Below are positions 56,655 to 64,000 of a DNA stretch of 64,000 nt, in pieces. The stretch is from JBAYJM01 sp964350585 (GTDB lineage: Bacteria; Patescibacteriota; Patescibacteriia; 2-01-FULL-39-33): contig CAYGKC010000001.1 of the NCBI GenBank assembly GCA_964350585.1, positions 7,296 to 71,295 on the forward strand, given 5' to 3'. The translations under genes and the position numbers were made by a program. The notes under the pieces are model-generated. The model searched no databases and was not told the DNA's origin. It saw only the letters and a program-made list of their open reading frames with translations. The first letter of the stretch is position 1. Each line of letters begins with the position of its first letter.

Positions 56655-56725
56655 ATTTTTCTTGTTTTATAATTTATGTTATAATTTATTAAAATATACT
56701 CTAATCAAATAACGTTTTAAAAAAT

Positions 56726-57745
56726 ATGCCCCAAATAAATCTCTACAGGCCTATACTGAAAAAGGCCTGGAATATAGCTTGGAATTTCCGTTCACTTTGG
56801 GTGCTTGGATTTTTTGCAACACTTCTTTCTAGCGGAGGCGAATATGAAATTATTTCAAGATTCTTTTTTAATCGCACAAACAAGGGTTTAATAGGAGATA
56901 TTATTTCAAGCTTCCAATATGGATTAGGCGTTGGTGCTCAAAATGGTGAAAATATTTGGCAAAATATGTGGGGTCTATTAGTGTCATCCCCCGGGACTAT
57001 GATAATAGCCATACTTATTCTTGCACTTGCCGTTGTTATTGCAGTCTTCTTTATTTGGCTTAGTGTGATTTCTCAAATCGGATTAATCAATAATATACTA
57101 AATATTTCAAAAAATAAGAAAACTACCATTAATGAAGGTATTGGTGCCGGAGTAGTAAATTTCTGGCCGATATTTTGGTCTAATGCCATCATAAAGGCAA
57201 TACTATTTTTAATTTTTGCATTGTTTGGGCTTGTTGTTTACTTATTCTCATCAGGTTGGTGGCAACTTTTAATTTACGGGGTACTATTTGTTTTATTTAT
57301 TATTGGCATCCTTTTAATATCTGCCATTCCTAAATTGCAAATTATTTATATAGTAAATCAAAAGAAAAAATTTGTTGAAGCCTTAAAATTAGCTTGGAAT
57401 CTTTTCAAAAAAAATTGGGTTGTCATCCTTGAAATTTCAGCAATTCTTTTGATAGTTTATGTAGTAGGAATGTTTATAAGCGCTTTTGCCTCGATTGTAC
57501 TTACTGCTATTCCGCTTGTCATTATACCTTTATACTTCCCAACAATAGTTCCAATAGCTGCGTATCTAATCTTCGGCATATGTATCGCGCTAATGATTAT
57601 AATCATAATTGTTGTCGCTTCCTTCATTACCACTTTTCAATGGGCAACTTGGACAATGATGTTTCTACGGATAACCGCGGGAAATGAAGACAGTAAAATA
57701 TTAAGAACAGTTCAACAGCTTTATCCGGGTGTTTCCAGAAAATAG
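56726..57745 (+). CDS. Integral membrane protein (339 aa), unknown
   Basis: At least six hydrophobic segments, with charged loops such as NISKNKKTTINEG. The N-terminus (YRPILKKAWNIAWNFRSLWVLGFF) resembles the DUF975/glycerophosphoryl-diester-phosphodiesterase membrane-like proteins of Firmicutes and CPR that are repeated as WVLGFF and AWNLFKKNW motifs; both texts are seen here (start and about residue 225). Role unknown, perhaps a multi-pass scaffold. It stands between ftsH and pilB with its own terminator. Confidence 0.75.
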   Translation: MPQINLYRPILKKAWNIAWNFRSLWVLGFFATLLSSGGEYEIISRFFFNRTNKGLIGDIISSFQYGLGVGAQNGENIWQNMWGLLVSSPGTMIIAILILALAVVIAVFFIWLSVISQIGLINNILNISKNKKTTINEGIGAGVVNFWPIFWSNAIIKAILFLIFALFGLVVYLFSSGWWQLLIYGVLFVLFIIGILLISAIPKLQIIYIVNQKKKFVEALKLAWNLFKKNWVVILEISAILLIVYVVGMFISAFASIVLTAIPLVIIPLYFPTIVPIAAYLIFGICIALMIIIIIVVASFITTFQWATWTMMFLRITAGNEDSKILRTVQQLYPGVSRK

Positions 57746-57755
57746 TATAAAATAA

Positions 57756-57779
57756 AACTCGGGCTTTGAGGCCCGAGTT
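57756..57779 (+). terminator. Terminator of 56726-57745
   Basis: AACTCGGGC-tttgag-GCCCGAGTT and TTTTT. Confidence 0.95.
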
Positions 57780-57785
57780 TTTTAC

Positions 57786-57814
57786 TTGAAAAAAAACCTT
57801 TAAAACTCTATAAT
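57786..57814 (+). promoter_or_regulatory. Promoter of pilB
   Basis: TTGAAA, 17 nt, TATAAT; no Shine-Dalgarno before the ATG at 57842. Confidence 0.75.
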
Positions 57815-57841
57815 TACATTAATAACAATAATTGAAAAAAA

Positions 57842-59530
57842 ATGTCTGTTGTTGGACAATCAATTGAAGATTTGCTGCCCGATAGTGCTAATGAAGATTC
57901 TGCTCCTGCGAAATTACAGCAAAAAATTAAAAGCATTGATTTAAAAGAAAAAGAAGGAGAAACCAAAAAGAAAGCTGATGAACTTGGCCTTTCTTATATT
58001 AACCTTGATAACTTTGGCATAAGTCCTGACACTATTACAACAATTAAAGAAGCGCAGGCTAGAGAATTAAAAGTTATTTGTTTCCTAAACACAGGAAAAG
58101 AAATTCGCCTTGGCGCTGTTGATTACAATGATAATGTGAAAGAATTGGAGCAACAATTATCAAAGAAAAAATTTGCCAGTGTTGAAACATACTTGATTTC
58201 AAACCATAGTTTTGAAAAAGGCATAAAAGTGTATGAGGCACTTCCTAAAATAAGAAAATTTTCCAGAGGCATTGAAATAAAATCCGAAGATATAGAAAAA
58301 CTGGGCAATGAAGTTGCAAAATTTACAGATTTAAACGAAAAACTTAAAAACATTTCACTTACTGAAATGGTGTCGCTTATTATTGCAGCTGCAATCAAAT
58401 CGCGATCTTCTGATATTCACGTTGAAGCCGAAGAGGGTTCTATTAAAGTAAGGTTTAGAATTGACGGTGTACTTAATGACGTCGCTGATATAGAGAAACA
58501 ATTATGGCCACAGATAATATCTAGAATCAAACAGCTGGCAAAATTAAAAATCAACATAAATGACAAACCCCAGGACGGCCGTTTTACTATTTTTTTAAGT
58601 GATGACAAAATTGATGTCAGAGTCTCCTGTTTACCTACGGCATTCGGAGAAAGTGTCGTTATGAGATTGCTTATGTCATCATTTGCCGGACTTGATTTTG
58701 AAGACTTAGGATTAAGAGGGCAAGCGCTAGATTTTTTAACCAAAGAAATAAATAGGCCAAACGGTATGATCGTTACTACCGGTCCTACCGGATCCGGTAA
58801 AACTACAACGCTATACTCAATCTTAAGGAAAATCAATAATCCTGAAATAAAAATCATCACCATTGAAGATCCTATCGAATATGAACTCGAAGGAGTAAAT
58901 CAAAGCCAGGTTAATGACAAATATACTTTCGCAAAAGGCTTAAAGGCGATTGTAAGGCAAGATCCTGATATTATTATGGTCGGTGAAATAAGAGACCTGG
59001 ATACGGCTGAAATTGCCATTCAGGCAGCATTAACAGGACATCTGGTACTATCCACCATTCATACAAACGATGCTTTCGGAGCAATTCCCAGATTCCTTTC
59101 AATGGGAGCAAAACCTTATTTACTTGCTCCTGCTTTAAATCTTTCAGTAGGCCAAAGACTTGTAAGGCGGTTGTGCAAATGCAAGGAAAAAACTGAGATA
59201 AACAGCGAAACATTAGAAAAAGTGAAAGCTTTAATAGAAAAAATACCAAGCAATTCGGGATATAGCGTAGAAACCAGCAATCTAAATTTTTATAAGCCAA
59301 AGGGCTGTGAAGAATGCCAAGGCATCGGATACAAAGGCAGAGTTGGTATTTTTGAAATCATTCCAATAACCGATAAAATGAAAAATGAGGTTACAAAAGG
59401 GAATCTTTCGGAATTTGAGATAAAAGAAATGGCTTTTGCCATGGGAGTAATTACAATGGTTCAAGATGGAATTCTCAAAGTATTAGATGGCCTCACTTCA
59501 ATTGAAGAAGTCTTTAGAGTTGCTGAATAA
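57842..59530 (+). CDS. pilB: Type IV pilus assembly/type II secretion ATPase PilB/GspE
   Basis: 562 residues. N-terminal MshEN-like domain (about 40-150: KADELGLSYINLDNFGI), N2 region with SSDIHVEAEEG and FRIDGVL, Walker A GPTGSGKTTTLYS, Asp box ITIEDPIEYELEGVNQ, Walker B DPDIIMVGEIRD, His box TGHLVLSTIHTNDA, and a C-terminal four-Cys zinc site (CKCKE...CEECQGIGYKGRVG). It powers pilus extension; CPR bacteria commonly have type IV pili for attachment and DNA uptake. No pilC, pilT or pilin genes in this window. GspE is the alternative. Confidence 0.95.
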   Translation: MSVVGQSIEDLLPDSANEDSAPAKLQQKIKSIDLKEKEGETKKKADELGLSYINLDNFGISPDTITTIKEAQARELKVICFLNTGKEIRLGAVDYNDNVKELEQQLSKKKFASVETYLISNHSFEKGIKVYEALPKIRKFSRGIEIKSEDIEKLGNEVAKFTDLNEKLKNISLTEMVSLIIAAAIKSRSSDIHVEAEEGSIKVRFRIDGVLNDVADIEKQLWPQIISRIKQLAKLKININDKPQDGRFTIFLSDDKIDVRVSCLPTAFGESVVMRLLMSSFAGLDFEDLGLRGQALDFLTKEINRPNGMIVTTGPTGSGKTTTLYSILRKINNPEIKIITIEDPIEYELEGVNQSQVNDKYTFAKGLKAIVRQDPDIIMVGEIRDLDTAEIAIQAALTGHLVLSTIHTNDAFGAIPRFLSMGAKPYLLAPALNLSVGQRLVRRLCKCKEKTEINSETLEKVKALIEKIPSNSGYSVETSNLNFYKPKGCEECQGIGYKGRVGIFEIIPITDKMKNEVTKGNLSEFEIKEMAFAMGVITMVQDGILKVLDGLTSIEEVFRVAE

Positions 59531-59557
59531 AAATAATCAAACCAATAAGATAGATTT

Positions 59558-59578
59558 AACTCTGATAAAATCAGAGTT
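59558..59578 (+). terminator. Terminator of pilB
   Basis: AACTCTGA-taaaa-TCAGAGTT then ATTTTAATT. Confidence 0.88.
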
Positions 59579-59610
59579 ATTTTAATTATTTTAAACAACC
59601 TTTAAACTAA

Positions 59611-59640
59611 AGTCGGCAATTCATGGATGAATTGCCGACT
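59611..59640. terminator. Strong palindromic terminator for tsaE
   Basis: AGTCGGCAATTCAT / ATGAATTGCCGACT, perfect 14 bp arms around GG, T-rich on the plus side (GTTTTATTTTAT). It separates the convergent pilB and tsaE units. Confidence 0.85.
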
Positions 59641-59663
59641 GTTTTATTTTATAAAAACTATCA

Positions 59664-60089
59664 TTAAATATTTATTTCTCTTTTATCGCCATCTAAAATT
59701 TTCAAATTAATTTCTAACGCATTTTGAGGCCAAAGATCCTTTACTCTATCGGCCCATTCTATGACAGTAATGCAATTTTTATCATTAAAATAATCCGTTA
59801 CGCCGATTTCTTCCAAAGCTACGCCACCTGAAAGGCGGTAGGCATCAATATGTGCCAATTTCTTTATTCCACATTTATTTTTGCTAGTATCATATACTTT
59901 CATTAATACAAAAGTCGGGCTGGTGATAATATTTTTTACGCCCAATCCTTTAGCCAACCCTTTAGTAAACGCCGTTTTTCCCGCGCCTAAATCACCTACC
60001 AAACACAATACCTCACCGCCTTTAAGTTTGCTAGCAAATTTTTCAGCAAGTTTAAATGTATCTTTTTCTGAATTAGTAATGTATTTCAT
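59664..60089 (-). CDS. tsaE: tRNA threonylcarbamoyladenosine biosynthesis ATPase TsaE
   Basis: 141 residues. Walker A LVGDLGAGKTAFTKGLAKGLG and the SPTFVLMKVYDT motif, with the HIDAYRLSGGVALEEIG segment of TsaE. Works with TsaB and TsaD to make t6A37 in ANN-decoding tRNAs. Last gene of the minus operon 61674-59664 (ferredoxin, tsaD, HIT, tsaE); tsaB and tsaC are not here. Confidence 0.95.
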   Translation of the reverse strand: MKYITNSEKDTFKLAEKFASKLKGGEVLCLVGDLGAGKTAFTKGLAKGLGVKNIITSPTFVLMKVYDTSKNKCGIKKLAHIDAYRLSGGVALEEIGVTDYFNDKNCITVIEWADRVKDLWPQNALEINLKILDGDKREINI

Positions 60090-60116
60090 AGTATAACTTT
60101 CTAACAGGGTTTAAAA

Positions 60117-60425
60117 TTAAAAATTAGAAATTAGATGAAAATGCAAATGCTTACTGTCCTGATACTTTCCACTATTATTAATTATTTTAAAATCGATCAA
60201 TTTGTTATTTTTAATGATTTTTAAAATAACCTCAAAAATTTCTTTTATTATTTCTAAATCAGAAACAGATACTAAATCAACTATATGATTTTTTGGAATT
60301 ACAACAATATGCATTTTATAACTCGGCTTAGTATGATGAAAAGCCAAAATATTATTGGTTTCTTCAACTACCTTATACTTAATTTTACCGCTTAAGATAT
60401 TTTTACAATAAAAATCCTGTTCCAT
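60117..60425 (-). CDS. HIT family hydrolase (102 aa)
   Basis: Short HIT protein with the triad KHLHFHL at its C-terminus and the substrate loop FHHTKPSYKMHIVVIPKNHI. It would hydrolyse a nucleoside phosphoramidate or dinucleotide. Placed between tsaD and tsaE. AAATTAGA-type simple repeats fill the gaps on both sides of this gene (60098-60135 and 60426-60452), so the C-terminal residues NF are at the border of the repeat. Confidence 0.88.
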   Translation of the reverse strand: MEQDFYCKNILSGKIKYKVVEETNNILAFHHTKPSYKMHIVVIPKNHIVDLVSVSDLEIIKEIFEVILKIIKNNKLIDFKIINNSGKYQDSKHLHFHLISNF

Positions 60426-60452
60426 TTGAAATTAAAAATTAGAAATTAGAAA

Positions 60453-61466
60453 TTATTTCAACTCCCAATTAGGATCAACTTTTATTTTTTTCCAATTATC
60501 TTTTGGAACTTTTTTCTTTTTAGAAAGAAAATAAGCTCCAATTGCAATCATTGCTGCATTATCTGTGCACAATTTAAATTCCGGCACATAAAAGTTGTAG
60601 CCTAATTTTTCTGCATTTTCCTTGAGCTCCAATCTTAATCTTTTATTAGCGGCAACTCCTCCGGCCAAAATAACACTTTTTACTTTGTATTTTTTTGCCG
60701 CTTTGATTGTCTTCCCGACTAAAACATCAACCGCAGCCTGTTCAAAGGAAGAGCAAATATCCTTGACCACCTTTTCATCCTTAACTTTAAGCTTTTGATA
60801 CGCATAAAGCACTGCCGTTTTCAAACCTGAAAATGAGAAATTAAAATCATTCGAGTTTAACATCGGCCTTGGAAATTTAAATGCTTCAATATTACCCTCC
60901 GTAGCCATTTTAGAAACAATGGGACCTCCCGGGTAACCTAATTCCAAAAGTTTTGCCACTTTATCAAAAGCTTCACCTGCAGCATCATCAACTGTTTGGC
61001 CTATTTTTTTATAATTTGTATAACTTCGAAGGTGTATTAATTCAGTATGTCCTCCAGAAACAATAAGAGAAATGGCGGGAAACTTTACATTTTCCAGAAA
61101 ATTTCCTGCTATATGCCCGTACATATGATTGACGTTAATAAGAGGCTTTTTCCAGGCAAAACTTAATGACTTTGCAGCCTCCACTCCCACAATCAATGAA
61201 GTTATAAGTCCGGGTCCGGACACAGTTGCCAAAAGATCTATTTGACTGGGCTTTAACTTTGCCTCTTCTAACGCCTCCATTATTACGGGATTAATATTTT
61301 GGACATGATGACGCGCAGCAATCTCTGGAACAACTCCACCGTATTGCTTATGGATATCTATTTGTGAAGAAACAACATTTGAAAGCAGGCTCAATTTATT
61401 TTTCTGAGCTTTTAATACTGCAACTGATGTTTCATCGCATGATGTTTCAATAGCTAAAATTACCAT
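60453..61466 (-). CDS. tsaD: tRNA threonylcarbamoyladenosine transferase TsaD
   Basis: 337 residues, standard. Start VILAIETSCDETSVAVL, metal ligands HH in PEIAARHHVQN and NHMYGHIAG, and the SGGHTELI segment with AGEAFDKVAKLLELGYPGGP and the GGVAANKRLR nucleotide site. It transfers the threonylcarbamoyl group to A37 of tRNA. Starts 1 nt after the ferredoxin stop. Catalytic set complete. Confidence 0.97.
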   Translation of the reverse strand: MVILAIETSCDETSVAVLKAQKNKLSLLSNVVSSQIDIHKQYGGVVPEIAARHHVQNINPVIMEALEEAKLKPSQIDLLATVSGPGLITSLIVGVEAAKSLSFAWKKPLINVNHMYGHIAGNFLENVKFPAISLIVSGGHTELIHLRSYTNYKKIGQTVDDAAGEAFDKVAKLLELGYPGGPIVSKMATEGNIEAFKFPRPMLNSNDFNFSFSGLKTAVLYAYQKLKVKDEKVVKDICSSFEQAAVDVLVGKTIKAAKKYKVKSVILAGGVAANKRLRLELKENAEKLGYNFYVPEFKLCTDNAAMIAIGAYFLSKKKKVPKDNWKKIKVDPNWELK

Positions 61467-61467
61467 T

Positions 61468-61674
61468 TTATAAACTTATTGCTCCGTGCTTGCAAAAAGA
61501 AATGCATGCTCCGCAATCAATGCACTTATCGGAATCGACTTTAACTGTATCCTCTCTGCTTATGGCGCCCATTGCGCAAGCTTCTACACAACCCGTACAA
61601 GCTGTTCCGCATGAACAACTGGTACATTTGCCATCTTTCCAACAACACTTACTTTGATCAATTTTAATAGCCAT
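61468..61674 (-). CDS. Cys-rich ferredoxin-like protein (68 aa, 12 Cys)
   Basis: Cys at 10, 11, 17, 20, 22, 26, 29, 33, 51, 54, 57, 61. The C-terminal CIDCGACISFC is a standard [4Fe-4S] motif; the N-half CxxCxxxC set (CTGCVEAC) supports a second cluster, with four extra Cys at 10-22 that could hold zinc or a third cluster. Gene order ferredoxin-tsaD, 1 nt apart, suggests co-translation. The iron or redox supply to TsaD or a companion enzyme is a guess. Confidence 0.85.
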   Translation of the reverse strand: MAIKIDQSKCCWKDGKCTSCSCGTACTGCVEACAMGAISREDTVKVDSDKCIDCGACISFCKHGAISL

Positions 61675-61740
61675 ATTAAAAGCTTAATTTATTATTTTTA
61701 TCTAATAAATTTTACTATTTTATTGTTAAAATGTCAAAAA

Positions 61741-61762
61741 AACAATGCTAAAAAGCATTGTT
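61741..61762. terminator. Terminator of DUF2795 gene (bidirectional)
   Basis: AACAATGC-taaaaa-GCATTGTT with T-runs on both strands. Confidence 0.92.
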
Positions 61763-61802
61763 TTTTATAATTTTATACGTCCCTACTTTTGTGGGCCTTA
61801 TA

Positions 61803-62054
61803 CTACATTTCTTCTCCCTCTTCACCTCCCATACTCTGTCCTCCTCCTTCTTCTTCTTCACCTCCTCCTTCGCCCAACGCCTTTGTTACATCCTGAGGGC
61901 CACCAAATTCCTCTTGCTCAAGTTGTTGTAATGCGTCGATCATTTCTTGTGGCGCACCGCTTGTCCTTGCTTTATTCATCAAATCATCCTTCGTGGCTGG
62001 ATAATTCATTCCACCCAAATATCTTTGTACTTCTGCTGGAGATATTTTTGCCAT
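61803..62054 (-). CDS. DUF2795 domain protein with acidic Gly-rich tail (83 aa)
   Basis: Residues 1-47 follow the DUF2795 pattern: ISPAEVQRYLGGMNYPATKDDLMNKA, then APQEMIDALQQL. The tail is a Gly/Glu low-complexity stretch (EGGGEEEEGGGQ...). DUF2795 proteins are small and of unknown function, seen in actinobacteria and CPR. The tail may act as a soluble acidic linker. Single gene. Confidence 0.85.
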   Translation of the reverse strand: MAKISPAEVQRYLGGMNYPATKDDLMNKARTSGAPQEMIDALQQLEQEEFGGPQDVTKALGEGGGEEEEGGGQSMGGEEGEEM

Positions 62055-62193
62055 AATTTTAAGATTATTAATTATCTTTAAAATAACAATACATAACCAA
62101 AATTAAAATTGAATTAAAAAAACAACCCAAAATTTAACTTAATTTTAACATTTAACTGTTATCTTAAATGAATAAATAATTTAATTTATCCAT

Positions 62194-62895
62194 ATGCCTA
62201 CATGGGGAGATATATTTATAAGTTCATTCCAAAATGCCTGGTATAATATTGCCTTATATTTACCGAGAATTTTAGGTGCGATAATAATAGTTGTAATCGG
62301 CTGGCTTATTGGAAGAGCTTTAGAATTTTTAATCGTAAAAATTTTTAATGTGACAAAACTGGAACATTTTTTTGAGAGAATCGGCCTAAAGGAAGAAATG
62401 CAGAAGATGGGAATAAACATTTCCGTTGGAAGAATAGTCGGAAAAATAATTAAATGGTTTATTGTAATTCTGACTCTGATTGCGGCAATGCAAACATTGG
62501 AAATTTCAGAAGTAAACAATTTTTTAACAAGCTTAGTACTTTATCTGCCAAATGTTCTAGCCGCTATTGCAATACTTGCAATTGGATTAATAATTGGTAA
62601 ATTCCTCCAAAAATTTATTTCAAAATCGGCAACAACTTTTAAAATGAATGAAAGCAATGCCAAAATTCTGGGGTTAGTGGCTAAATGGTCAATAGTAATC
62701 TTTGCTGGTATGGCTGCGCTAGTACAATTAAATATTGCGTCCAGTCTTATTCAAATACTATTTGCCGGAATTGTTATTATGTTTGCAATTGCCGGTGGCA
62801 TAGCTTTCGGACTTGGCGGCAAAAACCAGGCAAGTGTATTAATTGATAATTTAGCAGAGAAAGGAAAAGAAAAAGCAGAAGAAAAAAGAGAATAA
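62194..62895 (+). CDS. MscS-like conserved TM-helix membrane protein (233 aa)
   Basis: Five hydrophobic segments. Two repeats of the TM-helix family (PF05552 type): LPRILGAIIIVVIGWLIGRALE (about 22-43) and LPNVLAAIAILAIGLIIGKFLQ (about 115-136), then a third hydrophobic core (ILFAGIVIMFAIAGGIAFGLGG) with a GLGG pore-like end. It lacks the beta domain of true MscS, so it is the short conserved-helix form and possibly a channel. C-terminus KGKEKAEEKRE is charged. Own terminator. Confidence 0.85.
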   Translation: MPTWGDIFISSFQNAWYNIALYLPRILGAIIIVVIGWLIGRALEFLIVKIFNVTKLEHFFERIGLKEEMQKMGINISVGRIVGKIIKWFIVILTLIAAMQTLEISEVNNFLTSLVLYLPNVLAAIAILAIGLIIGKFLQKFISKSATTFKMNESNAKILGLVAKWSIVIFAGMAALVQLNIASSLIQILFAGIVIMFAIAGGIAFGLGGKNQASVLIDNLAEKGKEKAEEKRE

Positions 62896-62907
62896 TTATT
62901 ATTATTA

Positions 62908-62933
62908 AAAATCCGCAAAATAAGCGGATTTTT
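62908..62933 (+). terminator. Terminator of 62194-62895
   Basis: AAAATCCGC-aaaataa-GCGGATTTT then TAATT. Confidence 0.9.
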
Positions 62934-63022
62934 AATTAACAAAAAAAAGGAAATTCTATCTTAATATTTGCGTCAAATTTGTTAGGTCGAATAGAAAGTT
63001 TAAGTAATATAAAAATAAATAT

Positions 63023-63694
63023 ATGAATATTAAAATTTTAGTAATTTTGGTTCTTGTTGCGGCCGCAATTCTAATTCCAACATTGGGCTTTGTAGGACCA
63101 AAGACCTCATCATACGCGGTAAATAACGAAGGAACAACCTGTATGGACGGTGTTTGTGTTGAAAATCAAAATCAACCTGCAGGAGTATACAATGAGCGCA
63201 ATGATGGCCAGCAAATGAATAATATGGCAATAATGTCCGGTGAAGTAACCAGAACAAATCCCTTAATAATAAGAACTCAAGATGGAACCGAATATACAAT
63301 TAACGAAGGTAACAATCCAACCATTACTAACTGGTTCGGTGATAAAATTGAAATGGCTGACGTAAGTACAGGTGATACTGTTTGGATCCAAGGTAATCCT
63401 CAGGGCAATGAAATATCAGCACAAGTGATTGTAAATAAGTCTTTACCGCATGGCAGTGCAGAAATAATGGGTAGAGTTGTTTCAATAGAAGAAAACAGAA
63501 TTATTGTCGAACCCAATGAAAATGGAAGAAGAATAACTGTCCATACAAACAACGATACGCAATATTTTATGGATGGCAAAAGAGCATCTTTTAACGATAT
63601 TAATCAAAATATGAACATTGATGTACTCGGAATATTAAATGAAGATAATATGGATGCAAGATATATATTAGTAAACACTAACAGAAGTAATTAA
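63023..63694 (+). CDS. Secreted DUF5666-like beta protein (223 aa)
   Basis: Signal or anchor segment (KILVILVLVAAAILIPTLGFVG), a linker with two Cys (TCMDGVC) and then two OB-like beta repeats: SGEVTRTNPLIIRTQDG and MGRVVSIEENRIIVEPNENG, each with a later DTVWIQG/MNIDVLG strand. This duplicated beta-barrel pattern is that of DUF5666-type periplasmic proteins, whose role is unknown. Followed by a strong terminator and a convergent DUF305 gene. Confidence 0.7.
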   Translation: MNIKILVILVLVAAAILIPTLGFVGPKTSSYAVNNEGTTCMDGVCVENQNQPAGVYNERNDGQQMNNMAIMSGEVTRTNPLIIRTQDGTEYTINEGNNPTITNWFGDKIEMADVSTGDTVWIQGNPQGNEISAQVIVNKSLPHGSAEIMGRVVSIEENRIIVEPNENGRRITVHTNNDTQYFMDGKRASFNDINQNMNIDVLGILNEDNMDARYILVNTNRSN

Positions 63695-63708
63695 TTCATT
63701 GATTTAAA

Positions 63709-63732
63709 AACACTCCCCGTTGGGGAGTGTTT
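63709..63732. terminator. Terminator after 63023-63694
   Basis: AACACTCCCC-gtt-GGGGAGTGTT then TTTTTT. Confidence 0.93.
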
Positions 63733-63754
63733 TTTTATCTGAATTTAAAAAAAA

Positions 63755-63979
63755 TTAAACTTCACTTTTCCATTGTTCCATTTGTCTGATTTCATTTTGC
63801 TGCGTTTCGATTATTTTATTTGCAAATTCTTTAATCTTGTCATTTTTTGACCTTCTTTGGACAACCTTTGCCATATCCACAGCGCCTTCATGATGCATGA
63901 TCATCATATCTAAAAACACTTTGTCAAACATATCCTCGGAAACTTCTTCAATTTTTTTGGTCATTTCTTCTTGATGCAT
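63755..63979 (-). CDS. Short DUF305 protein (74 aa)
   Basis: Contains FLDMMIMHHEGAVDMAKVVQ, the DUF305 core with its paired His, and IIETQQNEIRQMEQW, the second Met/Gln-rich helix. DUF305 proteins fold as four helices and may bind copper or other metals; this copy is half of the usual 150 residues (one helical hairpin pair). In-frame stops lie just upstream of the ATG, so it is not the tail of a longer gene. No signal peptide. Single-domain minimal form. Confidence 0.75.
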   Translation of the reverse strand: MHQEEMTKKIEEVSEDMFDKVFLDMMIMHHEGAVDMAKVVQRRSKNDKIKEFANKIIETQQNEIRQMEQWKSEV

Positions 63980-64000
63980 ATTTTTTATTATTTATTAATT

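Noticed and set aside
60098..60452. Insertion sequence flanking the HIT gene
   Set aside because: The matching AAATTAGA stretches on both sides are simple AT repeats, with no transposase or defined inverted ends.

Overview
The window is a 64 kb stretch of an AT-rich bacterial genome that looks like a Candidate Phyla Radiation (Patescibacteria, probably Parcubacteria-like) member. This is inferred from gene content and style, not from a marker phylogeny: many core genes stand in short operons, MurE and ThrRS are trimmed at the N-terminus, many genes lack a Shine-Dalgarno sequence, the surface proteins are large and Ser/Thr/Gly-rich, and several families seen here (RNHCP, DUF2795, TM-helix MscS-like, SpoT-free minimal metabolism) are common in that group. 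TGA is used as an ordinary stop. A run of 100 N at 42689-42788 marks a scaffold gap, so this is an assembly of draft quality.

Layout. 1-9.5 kb (minus strand): cell surface block. A giant adhesin-like protein, cut by the window edge, carries an exact 465 bp internal repeat. It is preceded by two small genes (a MerR/excisionase-like regulator and a one-helix membrane peptide) and by a three-gene operon that resembles a WxL-type surface complex (WxL-like protein, DUF916-like protein, Fn3/carboxypeptidase-regulatory membrane protein). 9.5-16.9 kb: rpoB-rpoC with its promoter and terminator. 17-20.4 kb: DedA-like/small-export membrane protein, MurE and a radical SAM/SPASM protein in one operon. 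20.5-24.2 kb: two orphan secreted proteins, ruvA, a U32 peptidase carrying an in-frame palindromic repeat, and a GC-rich candidate structured RNA. 24.2-31.4 kb: NIF3-like protein, IleRS with an embedded histidine-phosphatase domain under a T-box leader, ferredoxin, receiver protein, ArgRS. 31.5-36.5 kb: orphan protein, then a threonine T-box controlling a protein-kinase-like gene, an unknown gene and thrS. 36.5-40.7 kb: HExxH protein, Pro-rich peptide, unknown protein, TrmB-like regulator, histidine kinase and HAD phosphatase. 40.9-47.5 kb: tRNA-His/hisS, then an accessory block with two AstE/AspA-like deacylases, two paralogous phosphoribosyltransferase-like proteins, a LOG/SLOG protein and a GNAT acetyltransferase. 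47.7-52.6 kb: HelD-like helicase, acyl-CoA ligase, small orphan proteins, RNHCP protein. 52.7-64 kb: rpsA, CDP-alcohol transferase, ftsH, membrane protein, pilB, tsaE-HIT-tsaD-ferredoxin operon, DUF2795, MscS-like, DUF5666-like and DUF305 proteins.

Two expression styles coexist. House genes are AT-rich, often in operons, with weak or no Shine-Dalgarno; several (argS, the receiver, dedA-like, trmB-like) have a -10 box only 3-7 nt from the ATG, which implies leaderless mRNAs. A second set of solitary genes (20520, 21951, 31518, 37316, hisS, 43452, 46428, 51523 and the tiny 37041 and 52461 genes) looks like self-contained cassettes: near-consensus promoters with 16-18 bp spacing, often a hairpin near the transcript start, a strong AGGAG ribosome site and a strong terminator, often with higher GC.

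The most notable items are (i) two T-box leaders whose specifier codon (ACC for Thr, ATC for Ile) sits in the 6-7 nt apical loop of a minimal stem I hairpin, (ii) the phosphatase domain with both catalytic histidines inside IleRS, (iii) the paralogous PRTase-like pair in a block with deacylases and an acetyltransferase, one under a terminator/antiterminator leader, (iv) a tRNA-His with C73 but no encoded G-1, directly behind hisS, and (v) the unassigned structured RNA between the NIF3 and U32 genes.
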